DNA of 64,000 bases from Rufibacter tibetensis (GCF_001310085.1 NZ_CP012643.1:1085001-1149000); one strand, 5' to 3'; counted from the first letter of the stretch, positions 1 through 9,042 are shown. The notes: generated from the letters alone by a model not told the origin. Numbers and translations: made by a program.

Positions 1-356
1 GCCAAGGATCATATGCCTTGGGGGCCACCAAATGGCAGACTATCTGGCGGCAGGTGCTGCCTGCTTCGTTCGGCGGCATTTTGACGGGCGTCATTCTAGC
101 GCTTTCCAGAGCCGTGGGTGAGGCCGCCCCGTTGATTGTGGTTGGTGCCTTGGCGTATGTGCCCTTTGTGCCTTCCTCCCCCAACGATGAATTTACCGTA
201 CTGCCCATCCAGATCTTCAACTGGACTTCCCGGCCTCAGGCCGAGTTCCTGGTGAATGCAGCAGCGGCTATTATTATGTTATTGTTCATCACCTTCCTGC
301 TGAATGGCATTGCCGTTTACCTGCGTAACAGGCAGCAGAAAAAAATTAAGTGGTAA
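1..356 (+). CDS. pstA: Phosphate ABC transporter permease PstA, C-terminal part
   Basis: This is the C-terminal end of the inner-membrane permease PstA, which with PstC forms the channel of the high-affinity phosphate importer. The frame is open to the left edge, so the start lies outside the window; the first complete codon begins at base 3. The visible residues start in the cytoplasmic coupling loop ([14 protein letters not shown]) that contacts the ATPase. A hydrophobic segment ([20 protein letters not shown]), a periplasmic loop and a last membrane segment ([20 protein letters not shown]) follow, then a basic tail. The gene ends 10 bases before pstB and clearly belongs to the pst operon. 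Identity is secure from the loop sequence and the neighbours; the transport direction is family knowledge. Confidence 0.95.
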   Translation, partial: QGSYALGATKWQTIWRQVLPASFGGILTGVILALSRAVGEAAPLIVVGALAYVPFVPSSPNDEFTVLPIQIFNWTSRPQAEFLVNAAAAIIMLLFITFLLNGIAVYLRNRQQKKIKW

Positions 357-366
357 GCGTACCGGC

Positions 367-1131
367 ATGAGTAAGAAACAGATCAAATTAGAAGCAAAAG
401 ACGTGCACGCCTACTACGGCGATTTTCATGCGCTCCGGGGCATTAACATTGTCATGGAAGAGAATACCGTCACTGCTTTCATAGGACCCTCTGGTTGTGG
501 AAAATCAACGTTCCTGCGGCTGTTCAACCGCATGAATGACTACATTGATGGCTTCAAAACCGAAGGAGAGATTCTGCTGGACGGCGATAACATCTACGCC
601 AAAAGTGTGCTGGTAGACGAGCTGCGGAAGAAAGTGGGCATGGTGTTTCAAAAGCCCAACCCCTTTCCGAAGAGTATTTTCGAGAACGTAGTGTACGGCC
701 TCAAAATACAAGGTGTCTCAGACAAAGCAACACTAGTAGAGGCCGCTGAGAAATCTTTGCAGCAGGCAGCGCTTTGGAACGAGGTAAAAGACAACCTAAA
801 TAAGTCTGCGCTGGCATTGTCTGGCGGGCAGCAACAACGTTTGTGCATTGCTCGGGCACTGGCCATCTCCCCATCTGTGCTGTTGATGGATGAACCTGCC
901 TCGGCCTTGGACCCTATCTCCACCGCCAAAATTGAAGAATTAATTCATCAATTAAAGGAGCAGTACACCATAGTCATAGTGACTCACAACATGCAGCAAG
1001 CCGGTAGGGTAAGCGATACCACTGCTTTCTTTTACCTGGGTGAACTGGTGGAACATGCCAAAACTAAAACCATCTTCACCAATCCTAAAGACAAGCGTAC
1101 CCAAGATTATATTACAGGCCGGTTTGGGTAA
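367..1131 (+). CDS. pstB: Phosphate ABC transporter ATP-binding protein PstB
   Basis: PstB is the cytoplasmic ATPase that powers phosphate import through PstA/PstC. At 254 residues it has the family's usual length. All ABC motifs are visible: Walker [10 protein letters not shown] (residues 40-48), Q-loop Gln95 in VFQKPNPFP, signature LSGGQQQR (151-158), Walker B VLLMDE (171-176) and the switch His207. The run [19 protein letters not shown] is typical of PstB. The ATG at 367 is chosen because it lies 10 bases after the pstA stop; the open frame continues upstream inside pstA, where an earlier start would overlap that gene. The gene sits between pstA and phoU, the usual order. Confidence 0.97.
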   Translation: MSKKQIKLEAKDVHAYYGDFHALRGINIVMEENTVTAFIGPSGCGKSTFLRLFNRMNDYIDGFKTEGEILLDGDNIYAKSVLVDELRKKVGMVFQKPNPFPKSIFENVVYGLKIQGVSDKATLVEAAEKSLQQAALWNEVKDNLNKSALALSGGQQQRLCIARALAISPSVLLMDEPASALDPISTAKIEELIHQLKEQYTIVIVTHNMQQAGRVSDTTAFFYLGELVEHAKTKTIFTNPKDKRTQDYITGRFG

Positions 1132-1170
1132 GCGACAGTTTCATTATGAAACATTGATTTGACTTCGCTA

Positions 1171-1208
1171 CCTTTTGGGCCTGTTTTCTTAGAAGTCGCC
1201 CTGAAACA
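1171..1208. repeat. Degenerate intergenic hairpin element, pstB-phoU gap
   Basis: This imperfect hairpin has a left arm TTTTGGGCCTGTTTTC and a right arm that includes CGCCCTGAAAC. It resembles the better copies of the same dispersed element at 51204, 55563 and 59011. It could attenuate transcription between pstB and phoU. Membership in the family is judged by eye only. Confidence 0.35.
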
Positions 1209-1292
1209 AATATGCCAGATTGCAAGAACTTTTCTGGTTTTCTTGTTATCTATACAAACAGTTTTTACCTCAACTGCAGAAAAGCTTTCAAC

Positions 1293-1976
1293 ATGAACCA
1301 TTTAGACAAAGAGCTCCTCGCCATCAAAGACAAAGTAAATGAAATGTGGAGTTTGGTAGAGTTTCAGGTACTTGCAGGAAAAGACGCTCTCCTAAATGGG
1401 GATGAGGAGCTAACCAATAAAATCATAAAGCGTGGCAAAAAAGTAAATGCATATGACATCAAGATTGACCGCATGTGCGAGAACATCTTTGCGTTGTATA
1501 ATCCCGTGGCAGTTGACCTGCGGTGGCTGATGGCTATCTTAAAGATAAACTCTAATATAGAACGCATTGGAGATTCCTCTGAAAGCATTGCGCAATTAAT
1601 TAAAGAAGCCGGTACTCCCATTGACCCTGCCCTACTGGAAACTACGCGGGTATTGGAAATGTATGATGCCGCTGAAGCTATGTTAGCAGACGTGCAACGT
1701 GCGTTTTATGAGGAAAATACAGAACTGGCGCGCGAAATCATTAAGAAAGATAAAATACTGAATAAGATTCATTTAAAAACAGACAAGGTCATCATTAAAT
1801 ATATTCAGGCAAACCCTGAGAACATTGCCCAAAGTTTGAAAGTCTCTGGCATCATCCGGAAACTGGAGCGAATAGGCGACCAAATCACCAACATTGCCGA
1901 GGAAATCATCTTCTATGTAGACGCCAAGGTGGTGAAGCACAAACAAAAAAAGAAACGAAATAAAGATTCTGAGTAG
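1293..1976 (+). CDS. phoU: Phosphate transport system regulatory protein PhoU
   Basis: PhoU is a cytoplasmic all-helical protein that restrains the Pst transporter and the phosphate-sensing kinase when phosphate is plentiful. The 227-residue product shows the two repeated PhoU helical units, each with the metal-binding style motif: NIERIGDSSESIAQ in the first half and KLERIGDQITNIAEEIIFY in the second. The ATG at 1293 is preferred over the upstream open frame because it gives the standard N-terminus (MNHLDKELLAIKDKVNEMW). The gene ends in a Lys-rich tail. It follows pstB after a 161-base gap that contains a degenerate hairpin, so expression from the pst promoter may be partly attenuated. Confidence 0.96.
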   Translation: MNHLDKELLAIKDKVNEMWSLVEFQVLAGKDALLNGDEELTNKIIKRGKKVNAYDIKIDRMCENIFALYNPVAVDLRWLMAILKINSNIERIGDSSESIAQLIKEAGTPIDPALLETTRVLEMYDAAEAMLADVQRAFYEENTELAREIIKKDKILNKIHLKTDKVIIKYIQANPENIAQSLKVSGIIRKLERIGDQITNIAEEIIFYVDAKVVKHKQKKKRNKDSE

Positions 1977-2177
1977 TTCTGAAGTTTTACATAGACCAGT
2001 AAAACGCTTGTTTAAGTAGCATACTCCTTTTCTAGCAGGGAGAAAGAATGCTTAGCTTTTAAGCTAATTTCTAAAAAACAGGCGTTGAACGTGTCTAAAC
2101 TTCCATATTGGAGGGAGCATCTCAACCATGCTCACAAAGACAGAAGAAGGACTTCTGGAAATGTTACTCTAAGTGAT

Positions 2178-2202
2178 AGCAGCCGACAGGCTGCTTTTTC
2201 TT
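2178..2202 (+). terminator. Rho-independent terminator downstream of phoU
   Basis: A perfect 7-bp stem (AGCAGCC / GGCTGCT) with a GACA loop is followed directly by a T-run. It lies about 200 bases after the phoU stop and probably ends the pst operon transcript. A similar AGCAGCC hairpin recurs at 20464. Confidence 0.75.
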
Positions 2203-2223
2203 TAATGCTCAAAGCAGTTACCT

Positions 2224-2394
2224 TTAAGGAGCAGCCACCAAAGCATCATAGCCTAATTGCTTGCGGTACAAAGCTTTTAAATACGCTAATTTAGCGGACG
2301 CTAATTGGAGAAACTCCTCAGGTGTCAAGAATTCCCCCATTTTCTCTTCAACTAAATAGCTTTGATTATTTATATTATCAGTAAAATTATTCAT
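2224..2394 (-). CDS. Small hypothetical protein, 56 residues
   Basis: A short open frame on the minus strand runs from an ATG (2394) to a TAA (2224). The product is acidic and helix-prone, starting MNNFTDNINNQSYLVEEKMG and including FLTPEEFLQLASAKLAYLKA. This is protein-like composition rather than low-complexity noise. The two halves differ: an Asn-rich N-terminus and an Ala/Leu-rich amphipathic C-terminal helix. I do not recognise a family. Its start region is AT-rich and there is no Shine-Dalgarno site, which is normal in this phylum. It converges on the terminator after phoU. The alternative is a chance open frame in a long intergenic region. Confidence 0.45.
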   Translation of the reverse strand: MNNFTDNINNQSYLVEEKMGEFLTPEEFLQLASAKLAYLKALYRKQLGYDALVAAP

Positions 2395-2571
2395 AGTATC
2401 TTTGATTAAAATTTAAGTTAAAGCTTTCTGCAGCAATTCTGATAATACAATAATACAGGTTCTATTCTGTTTAATTACACAATTTAGTTCTATTAACCGA
2501 CGTTCTCGCCCAATCTCATAAAAAAATCGATGAATTTATATAATTCTATCATACTCTATATTTAATTATAT

Positions 2572-2603
2572 TTTGCTGTTCGATCTGAAAAGGCTTAATT
2601 TTG
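2572..2603 (+). promoter_or_regulatory. Bacteroidota-type sigma promoter for the YheT-like hydrolase
   Basis: TTTG (2572-2575) and TAATTTTG (2596-2603) are separated by 20 bp, matching the Bacteroidota -33/-7 consensus (TTTG and TAnnTTTG). The predicted transcript begins near 2610. The TTG codon at 2601 is therefore part of the promoter and not a start codon, so ATG 2640 is the start of the following gene. Confidence 0.75.
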
Positions 2604-2639
2604 CACATTCCTATTGCAGACTTAGCAGGGAATACCATT

Positions 2640-3602
2640 ATGCCGCTTCTTCCCTCCCGCTTCCGTCAAGGCCCTTCCTATCTTTTTAAGGGACATTTCC
2701 AGACTATACTACCCAGCACCCTTAGGCGCCTGCCTCCTGTCAAATACCTACGGGAAAGAATTGTTACCCCAGATCAGGACTTTCTGGATCTTGATTGGTC
2801 AAGGGTGAACTCAACCACCCTTGTAGTTTTGTCACATGGGCTGGAAGGGGACACACACCGGCCGTACATGAAGGGAATGGTGCGGGCCATGAACATAGCC
2901 GGCTGGGATGCTTTGGCCTGGAACTTCAGAAGTTGCAGTGGCGAACCCAACCACCAGTTACACTCTTATCACATGGGAGCTGTAGAAGACCTGGACTTGG
3001 TAGTACGCCATGCCCTGGCATCTGGACTGTACCAAACTATCTATTTGGTGGGCTTCAGTATGGGCGGCAACCTTACCCTTAATTATTTGGGGCAATGGAC
3101 AGACAGAGTACCAGCGCAGGTAGAACGGGCTGCCGTCTTTTCTGTTCCCTGCCACATGAAAAGCGCCTGTACACAATTAGCCAAGCCTACCAACCGTATT
3201 TACATGAGGCGGTTCTTGAAGTCTCTCCATGAGAAATTAAAAGAAAAGTCACAGCGGTTTGAAGTGGATTTAACGGGTTATGAAAAGATAACCACCTTTG
3301 AACAGTTTGACGACCGCTATACGGCTCCTTTTCACGGCTTTGAAAGCGCAGCTGATTATTACGAGCGCTGCAGTTCAATCTCTCACCTGCACAAGATCAA
3401 AATTCCCACCCTTCTGGTAAATGCCCAAAACGACCCCTTCCTTTCAAAGGAGTGCTTTCCGGTGGAACAAGCAAAACAAAACCCTCACTTCTACCTGGAA
3501 ACACCCAAAGAGGGCGGCCACGTGGGTTTCTCTGAGGACTTCCTAAAAGGCCTTTACTACTCAGAGCGCAGGGCAGTTGAATTTCTAAAGGGCATCATTT
3601 AA
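2640..3602 (+). CDS. YheT/AB-hydrolase-4 family alpha/beta hydrolase
   Basis: This is a predicted cytoplasmic alpha/beta hydrolase of the YheT (EMB8/COG0429) type, 320 residues long, close to the family norm. The N-terminal signature with GHFQTIL is characteristic (GHLQTI in the family). The nucleophile elbow GFSMGG places Ser140, an upstream strand carries SHGLEGDTHRPY, the acid is probably Asp in NAQNDPFL, and the His lies in EGGHVGF. Members of the family have been linked to ester or lipid hydrolysis, but the substrate here is unknown. The start is set by the promoter just upstream. The gene stands alone. Confidence 0.9.
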   Translation: MPLLPSRFRQGPSYLFKGHFQTILPSTLRRLPPVKYLRERIVTPDQDFLDLDWSRVNSTTLVVLSHGLEGDTHRPYMKGMVRAMNIAGWDALAWNFRSCSGEPNHQLHSYHMGAVEDLDLVVRHALASGLYQTIYLVGFSMGGNLTLNYLGQWTDRVPAQVERAAVFSVPCHMKSACTQLAKPTNRIYMRRFLKSLHEKLKEKSQRFEVDLTGYEKITTFEQFDDRYTAPFHGFESAADYYERCSSISHLHKIKIPTLLVNAQNDPFLSKECFPVEQAKQNPHFYLETPKEGGHVGFSEDFLKGLYYSERRAVEFLKGII

Positions 3603-3606
3603 GGTC

Positions 3607-3649
3607 ATTTTGAGTGTACTTTCCTAAAAACTGGCCTTAAGCTCAAAAT
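3607..3649. repeat. Intergenic hairpin element after the hydrolase gene
   Basis: An 8-bp stem ATTTTGAG / CTCAAAAT encloses TTTCCTAAAAACTGG, the loop-arm sequence shared with other dispersed copies. A second pairing, TTAAGG (3599-3604) with CCTTAA (3635-3640), interleaves with this stem, so a pseudoknot-like topology is possible. It may act as a 3'-end structure for the gene just upstream. Confidence 0.5.
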
Positions 3650-3840
3650 ACCTGTTGATAACTAGTGGAAAACATAATCAGCTAAGGGTCAACAATATAG
3701 TTAGCTCCTGAAACGGGTTGTATTTTTCAAGATACTCTCCCTTTCTTGTGGCCGTTACCAATAGGGGTTCTCAAAAGGTTACGTGTCTTCTGAGTACTTT
3801 ATTGGAGGGAGGGTTGACCGAAGGGTAAGGTGAAAACTCA

Positions 3841-3871
3841 TTTTAATAAAAAGTTAAATGCTTTATCTTTG
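3841..3871 (+). promoter_or_regulatory. Bacteroidota-type promoter for the NlpC/P60 lipoprotein
   Basis: TATCTTTG (3864-3871) matches TAnnTTTG exactly. A weaker -33 element, TTTT at 3841-3844, lies 19 bp upstream. The GTG at 3830 is upstream of this promoter, which supports ATG 3884 as the real start. Confidence 0.6.
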
Positions 3872-3883
3872 ATTGATATTGAA

Positions 3884-4570
3884 ATGCGCCAACACAAGAC
3901 AGCTTTGAACAACGTAACTAAAATATCTTTCCCTTTCTTTTTAAGCCTGATTCTCTTCCTGGCCTCCTGCGGAAAGTCTTCTTATTCTACCTTCAGCAAA
4001 CCTAACGAGAAGTACCGTTCTGCCCGTGAAATTGCAGAGCTGAAGAAAAAGGAGCGCATGAGCCGCCGGTCAGGCTCCTACAGAAAACCAGTGAAGGAGA
4101 TTCGTATTTCCAGCAGAACCAAAAAGCCCTCCCGCTCCATTCACATTTCCCGCAGTAGTAACAGCAACAGAGCCGTTCGGCGTGACATTGAGACCGTGAT
4201 CAATACTGCCCGCTCTTTTACCGGCACCCCTTATCAATTGGGTGGTACTTCCCGAATAGGCATGGACTGCTCAGGCCTACTGTGCACTTCCTTTCAAGCA
4301 ATTGATGTGCAATTGCCCCGCACTTCTGGCGAACAAAGCCAGTTTGGGCCTTCCATTTCCACCCATGAACTACAAGAAGGCGACCTGGTATTCTTCAGCT
4401 CTTCTAAAAGCGCGTACCACATCACGCACGTAGGTTTGGTCACCGAAGTAAAAAGCCAGGATGAAATCTGGTTTATACACGCCTCTACTTCTTTGGGCGT
4501 AAAAGAAGACAATCTGTTTAGCCCCTATTATCAGAAAATATTTGTGAAAGCCGTTCGGCCATCCATTTAA
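3884..4570 (+). CDS. NlpC/P60 family cysteine peptidase, lipoprotein
   Basis: This is a predicted outer-membrane or periplasmic lipoprotein with a C-terminal NlpC/P60 domain, a fold that cuts peptide links in peptidoglycan. The 228-residue product starts with a signal peptide ending LASC, so Cys29 is the lipidation site. A basic, Ser/Arg-rich linker (about 40-100) follows. The catalytic domain (about 101-228) has the nucleophile Cys129 in GMDCSGL, His182 in THVGLV and a third polar residue His199 in FIHAS, the complete triad arrangement. The start at ATG 3884 is chosen because it gives a clean lipoprotein signal and lies downstream of the promoter. It may act in cell-wall remodelling. It appears to be monocistronic. 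Confidence 0.88.
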   Translation: MRQHKTALNNVTKISFPFFLSLILFLASCGKSSYSTFSKPNEKYRSAREIAELKKKERMSRRSGSYRKPVKEIRISSRTKKPSRSIHISRSSNSNRAVRRDIETVINTARSFTGTPYQLGGTSRIGMDCSGLLCTSFQAIDVQLPRTSGEQSQFGPSISTHELQEGDLVFFSSSKSAYHITHVGLVTEVKSQDEIWFIHASTSLGVKEDNLFSPYYQKIFVKAVRPSI

Positions 4571-4753
4571 AATGTCCTTTCCAGCTTAAAGTGTTATTAA
4601 AAAAATTCACAGAACTCCCGCGTATTATTACTAATCACACAAAGAACATAGCAACAGAATAAGTGCTATTTAACAACTTTCAAAAAGTGTTATTAAAACC
4701 TTAACTCAAGGTATCTAAAGCTATAGTGTTCTTGCAGGTAACTTTAAAATTTG

Positions 4754-4787
4754 CTTGCAAAACAGAAGAATTAAGTCCCTATCTTTG
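4754..4787 (+). promoter_or_regulatory. Candidate distal promoter of the Oar-like receptor gene
   Basis: TATCTTTG at 4780-4787 fits the -7 box and CTTG at 4754-4757 is a weak -33 box 22 bp upstream. A transcript from here would carry a leader of about 150 bases before ATG 4948. Confidence 0.45.
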
Positions 4788-4922
4788 CGCCGTCAATCTA
4801 CTGACCGCCAACTAAATGTTTTCCTCCTTCAGGAATTTTGCATTTTCTTTCCCCAAAAACTCTGTTAGCATTCTTAATGTTAACTTAACAGTAGCCTTAC
4901 CTCCTTTTCTTTTCACCTTTTA

Positions 4923-4930
4923 TACTTTTG
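4923..4930 (+). promoter_or_regulatory. Candidate proximal -7 box of the Oar-like receptor gene
   Basis: TACTTTTG matches TAnnTTTG and lies 18 bases before ATG 4948; no good -33 box is seen at the right distance. If used, it rules out the upstream ATG at 4816 as a start, because that codon would not be on the transcript. Confidence 0.45.
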
Positions 4931-4947
4931 CACAAAAAAAATCCTTT

Positions 4948-7900
4948 ATGAAAAACTTGATTACCCGATTGATGCTCATCGTGGTGATGTGTTTGCCTAT
5001 GCACCTTAGTTGGGGCCAGGGTACAACAACCGCCTCAATGACCGGTGTTCTTTCTGACGCAGGTGGTGAAGGCTTAGCCGGAGCTACCATTGTGGCAGTA
5101 CACACACCATCCAACACTCAATATGCTGCCAGTGCAGATGCAAACGGCCGGTATAATTTGCAAAACTTGCGGGTAGGTGGTCCTTATACAATCACAGCCT
5201 CGTACGTAGGTTTCCAAGAGCAAAGAAGAGAGAATATCAACCTGTCACTTGGCCAGACGCTGAGATTAGACTTCACTCTTTCTCAAAGCGCAGTAGGTCT
5301 TGCCGAAGTACAGGTAGTAGCTGACCGTAACGCGGTAATCAACGCTGACCGCACGGGTGCGGCTACCAACGTGTCTCGCGAGCAGATTGAGCGTCTTCCT
5401 ACTCTGAACCGTTCTTTGCAAGACTTTACCCGTCTTACGCCACAAGCTTCTGGCAACTCTATTGGGGGCTCCAACAACCGTTACAACAACATCACCATTG
5501 ACGGTGCCGTGAACAATGACGTATTTGGTTTGTCTGGTAGCGGTACTCCTGGTGGACAGGCAGGTACGCAACCCATCTCTCTGGATGCGATTGATCAGAT
5601 CCAGGTAGTATTGGCTCCTTATGATGTGAAATTCGGTAACTTCACTGGTGGTGGTATCAATGCCGTAACTCGCTCAGGAACAAACAACGTAGAGGGTTCT
5701 GTGTACGGGTTCGGCCGTAATCAGAAAACCGTGGGCAGAGACCCAATCACAGAAGTAAAGACTGCTAAATTTCAAGATTATCAGACTGGTTTCAGAGTGG
5801 GTGGCCCTATCCTGAAAGACAAACTTTTCTTCTTCCTGAATGGTGAAATTACCCGCCGCACAGAGCCTCTATTGAACAATTTAGGCGAGGCTGGTTCTAT
5901 TGTACCGGAGGCTTCTGTGAGAACTATCTCCCAAACGCTTATTGAGAAGTATGGCTATGATCCAGGTAGCTTTGGTCCTTTGGATCGTCGTACGGAAAGC
6001 GACAAGTTATTTGCCCGTTTAGACTGGAACATCACAGACCGTCACCAATTAACGCTTCGCCACAACTTTGTGACTGCTTTTGATGACAACATTACTCGTT
6101 CCAACACCACTTTCCGGTTTGCCAACAATGCGTATGAGTTCACCAACACCACCAATAGTACGGTGGCTGAACTTAGAAGCCGTTTCTCTGAGAATTTGTC
6201 TAACAGCTTGATCGTGGGTTATTCCAGAATCCGTGACCAGAGAGACACTCCAGGCGGTTTGTTCCCACAGGTGACCATCCGTTTCAACAACAGTGGTAGT
6301 AACACCATCACCGCGGGTACAGAGCGTAGCTCCGCTTTCAATGAATTGGATCAGGATATCTTCGAATTCACAGATAACCTCACCCTTTTCAAAGGTAACC
6401 ACACCTTCACCTTCGGAACGCACAATGAGTTCTTCAAATTCCGGAACCTATTCATCAACAACGGTAATGGTTATTACCAATTCAACAGCCTGGAAGATTT
6501 CTTAGCCGAGAAACCTTTCCAGATTGAACAGACCTACTCTGCTAACGCAAATGACCCTACTCCTGCTGCAAGATTTAATGCCGCTCAATTAGGCTTCTAT
6601 GCACAGGACGAAATCTCTGTGACAGAAAACCTTCGCGTTACCTTAGGTCTACGTGTTGACATGCCGGTAATGCCAGATACTCCAGCCCGTAACGAGGGTG
6701 TAGAGCGGACATTTGGATCTATTCCTCAGTACATGGGCGTGAGAACCGATGCTACTCCTAGCGGACAATTGCTTTGGGCTCCAAGAGCAGGTTTCAACTG
6801 GGATGTATTTGGTGATAAAAAACTGCAAGTGCGTGGTGGTACTGGTATCTTCACCGGCCGTGTTCCTTTTGTGTGGTTGTCTAACCAGTTCACTAATAAT
6901 GGAATCACGTTTAACTCTCTGTTCTTAGGTAACCAAACCAGAACCGGCAGATTTGAGACCAACATTGACAACATCCGTAACTTAGGAGCTGCAGGTACAA
7001 CTGCAGAAATTAACCTTGTAACTGAGGATTTCAGAATCCCACAGACGTTCCGTACCAACCTGGCTGCTGACTATGTATTACCCCTGGGGATCATTGCCAC
7101 CGTGGAAGGTATCTACTCTAAGACCCTCAATGATGTTGTGTACAAAGACATCAACTTGAAAGCACCAGTAGCTACTCTTCAAGGTGCAGATAACAGACCG
7201 GTTTACGCATCTTCCTCTAACAATAGAAGAGTGAACACTGCTTATACAAATGCTATCCTGCTTGATAATACCAGCAAAGGCTATACTTACAGCTTGACTG
7301 GCCAATTACAGAAAAACTTCGACAACGGTATCAATACGATGGTGGCTTATACCCACGGTCAGTCCAGAGATGTGAACAGTGGTACCAGCAGCACCGCTAG
7401 ATCTAACTGGCAGTTTAACCAGATTGTTACAGATCCTAATAATCCTGAGTTGTCTTACTCTCGCTTTGACATCCGTCACCGCGTGATTGCTTCTGGTGGC
7501 TATACTGTAAACTGGTTAAACAACCTGAGCACTTCTCTCTCATTGTTCTATGAAGGACAATCAGGAACTCCGTTCACCTACCTGTATGCTCAGGACTTGA
7601 ACTCTGATGGTAACACTGGCAATGACCTTCTTTACGTACCACGTACGGCTGATGAAATCCGCTTTACTAACCTGGTAATTGGTAGTGGAGCTAATGCAGT
7701 GACCGTTACCCCAGAGCAGCAATGGGCTGATCTGAATGCCTTCATTGAAAACGATGAGTACCTGAGAACCCGCCGCGGCCAATACTCTGAGCGTAATGGC
7801 GCCCGTACTCCTTGGACACACCGCGTAGACATGCGTATCGCGCAAGACATCTTCGCTAACATAGGCACTAAGAAACATACGTTGCAATTAACGCTGGATG

Positions 7901-8106
7901 TATTCAACGTAGGTAATGCCATCAACAAAGATTGGGGCCGTAACTACTTTGTAAACAACGCCGCAGTAGAGTTGGTAAGGTTTGTATCTCGTGATTCAAA
8001 CAACGTTCCAAGCTTCACTTTCAACAAACCTACTACAGACGTTTGGAATACTTCCTTCTCTTCAAGATGGCAAGGACAAGTTGGTCTGCGCTATATCTTC
8101 CAATAG
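4948..8106 (+). CDS. TonB-dependent receptor, Oar-like, with carboxypeptidase-regulatory-like domain
   Basis: This is a large outer-membrane receptor of 1052 residues. The order is a signal peptide ending SWGQ, a carboxypeptidase-regulatory-like beta-sandwich (about 30-115, with GGEGLAGATIVAVHTPS and ASYVGFQEQ), a TonB plug (about 125-240) and a 22-strand type barrel ending in GLRYIFQ. Segments FGNFTGGGINAVTRSGTN and GGPILKDKLFFFLNGE are hallmarks of the Oar subfamily first described in Myxococcus; the substrate of such proteins is generally unknown. The start at 4948 is chosen for its signal peptide; the open frame begins further upstream at 4816 without one. It is not paired with a SusD gene, so a role in glycan uptake is not indicated. 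Confidence 0.9.
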   Translation: MKNLITRLMLIVVMCLPMHLSWGQGTTTASMTGVLSDAGGEGLAGATIVAVHTPSNTQYAASADANGRYNLQNLRVGGPYTITASYVGFQEQRRENINLSLGQTLRLDFTLSQSAVGLAEVQVVADRNAVINADRTGAATNVSREQIERLPTLNRSLQDFTRLTPQASGNSIGGSNNRYNNITIDGAVNNDVFGLSGSGTPGGQAGTQPISLDAIDQIQVVLAPYDVKFGNFTGGGINAVTRSGTNNVEGSVYGFGRNQKTVGRDPITEVKTAKFQDYQTGFRVGGPILKDKLFFFLNGEITRRTEPLLNNLGEAGSIVPEASVRTISQTLIEKYGYDPGSFGPLDRRTESDKLFARLDWNITDRHQLTLRHNFVTAFDDNITRSNTTFRFANNAYEFTNTTNSTVAELRSRFSENLSNSLIVGYSRIRDQRDTPGGLFPQVTIRFNNSGSNTITAGTERSSAFNELDQDIFEFTDNLTLFKGNHTFTFGTHNEFFKFRNLFINNGNGYYQFNSLEDFLAEKPFQIEQTYSANANDPTPAARFNAAQLGFYAQDEISVTENLRVTLGLRVDMPVMPDTPARNEGVERTFGSIPQYMGVRTDATPSGQLLWAPRAGFNWDVFGDKKLQVRGGTGIFTGRVPFVWLSNQFTNNGITFNSLFLGNQTRTGRFETNIDNIRNLGAAGTTAEINLVTEDFRIPQTFRTNLAADYVLPLGIIATVEGIYSKTLNDVVYKDINLKAPVATLQGADNRPVYASSSNNRRVNTAYTNAILLDNTSKGYTYSLTGQLQKNFDNGINTMVAYTHGQSRDVNSGTSSTARSNWQFNQIVTDPNNPELSYSRFDIRHRVIASGGYTVNWLNNLSTSLSLFYEGQSGTPFTYLYAQDLNSDGNTGNDLLYVPRTADEIRFTNLVIGSGANAVTVTPEQQWADLNAFIENDEYLRTRRGQYSERNGARTPWTHRVDMRIAQDIFANIGTKKHTLQLTLDVFNVGNAINKDWGRNYFVNNAAVELVRFVSRDSNNVPSFTFNKPTTDVWNTSFSSRWQGQVGLRYIFQ

Positions 8107-8129
8107 GAGTTTTAGTACCTAATTTTAGA

Positions 8130-8163
8130 AAAGCGGGCGAAAACATATTTCGCTCGCTTTTTT
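8130..8163 (+). terminator. Rho-independent terminator after the Oar-like receptor
   Basis: A 13-bp stem AAAGCGGGCGAAA / TTTCGCTCGCTTT with one G-T pair is followed by a run of T. It lies 24 bases after the receptor stop codon. Confidence 0.9.
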
Positions 8164-8305
8164 ATTGCCCCTGTTATCTTTTACATTCAATTTTTTTCAC
8201 AAAGCAAACACTACTAAATCAACCACTTACTCCGCATCTCACATTGAGTAAAGCTCAAGGCAGATAAACCAGGCAGCTCAAAAAGAAGAAATGCACAGAA
8301 AAGAT

Positions 8306-8336
8306 TTTGTAGTTATGAGAAAGGCTATTACTTTTG
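8306..8336 (+). promoter_or_regulatory. Promoter of tRNA-Ala
   Basis: TTTG (8306-8309) and TACTTTTG (8329-8336) are separated by 19 bp, an exact Bacteroidota housekeeping promoter. The predicted start lies about 6 bases before the mature tRNA. Confidence 0.85.
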
Positions 8337-8348
8337 TAACATCAAAAC

Positions 8349-8422
<74 letters not shown>

Positions 8423-8434
8423 CTCTGATTATAA

Positions 8435-8467
8435 AGCACTTACAGTAAAACTGTAAGTGCTTTTTTT
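8435..8467 (+). terminator. Rho-independent terminator of tRNA-Ala
   Basis: An 11- to 12-bp perfect stem (AGCACTTACAG / CTGTAAGTGCT) is followed by seven T. It lies 12 bases after the tRNA. Confidence 0.95.
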
Positions 8468-8593
8468 GTATTACACATTAGTACACACAACTTTCTGAAT
8501 TGTACTCTGCTAGCCCCCTCTCTTCCTCCTGTTTTGGCTGAGTACCAGTCAGACAAACAATCCCTATATTGGGGGAAACTTACATAAAACTAA

Positions 8594-9040
8594 ATGAAAA
8601 GACTTCTACCCTACCTGCTGATGTTCCTTGTTGTATTCTCCGGCTGCGGCGAAGAAAAAGAAGAAATTCCAACTCCTACGCCAACTCCAACACCAACCCC
8701 CATACCAGAAAAACCCAAAGTTGCAGATGTGGAGACTATCTCCGCAGTAGTAGAGGCCAATGGCTCTGTGACCCTGACGGGCAAGATAAACAAAGTCAAT
8801 GCTACAGACTTGGACTACGGGTTCATGGCCAATCTAGACAGTTCTTTCAAGGAGCCACCTTTTAAATTAATTATGAAGGGCAAAATACCCGAAACAGGCA
8901 TCTACACCATGGTTATTCCAAACGATGACTATCGTTTTCTAAAAAATGCAAAATATTACTTCTCTGCTTCGGTGGAGGTTTCTAAATCGAAATACCAAAA
9001 TTATAACATTAAGTCATTCGTCTACCCCGGTAAAATGTAA
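8594..9040 (+). CDS. Hypothetical lipoprotein with a Pro-Thr repeat linker
   Basis: The 148-residue product is a predicted lipoprotein of unknown function. Its signal peptide ends FSGC, so Cys18 would be lipidated, followed by an acidic stretch (EEKEE) that may favour surface export in Bacteroidota. A PTPTPTPTPTP linker (about 25-37) leads to a domain of about 100 residues that looks beta-rich (VTLTGKINKV, YYFSASVEVS) and might be fibronectin- or Ig-like. I do not recognise a named family. It is followed after a few bases by a decayed outer-membrane protein gene, so the two may once have been an operon. Confidence 0.75.
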   Translation: MKRLLPYLLMFLVVFSGCGEEKEEIPTPTPTPTPTPIPEKPKVADVETISAVVEANGSVTLTGKINKVNATDLDYGFMANLDSSFKEPPFKLIMKGKIPETGIYTMVIPNDDYRFLKNAKYYFSASVEVSKSKYQNYNIKSFVYPGKM

Positions 9041-9042
9041 CC

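Noticed and set aside
2085..2294. A 69-residue plus-strand open frame after phoU
   Set aside because: It crosses a strong terminator hairpin and the opposite-strand small frame, has no family resemblance and a mixed low-information composition.
2601..2639. Upstream TTG start for the YheT-like hydrolase
   Set aside because: The codon is part of an exact -7 promoter box, so it would not be transcribed as a start; ATG 2640 fits the family N-terminus.
4816..4947. N-terminal extension of the Oar-like receptor
   Set aside because: It lacks a signal peptide at the start, and a -7 box lies inside it; ATG 4948 begins a proper signal peptide.
6049..6423. A 124-residue minus-strand frame inside the receptor gene
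   Set aside because: It is a shadow of the receptor coding sequence with no independent motif.
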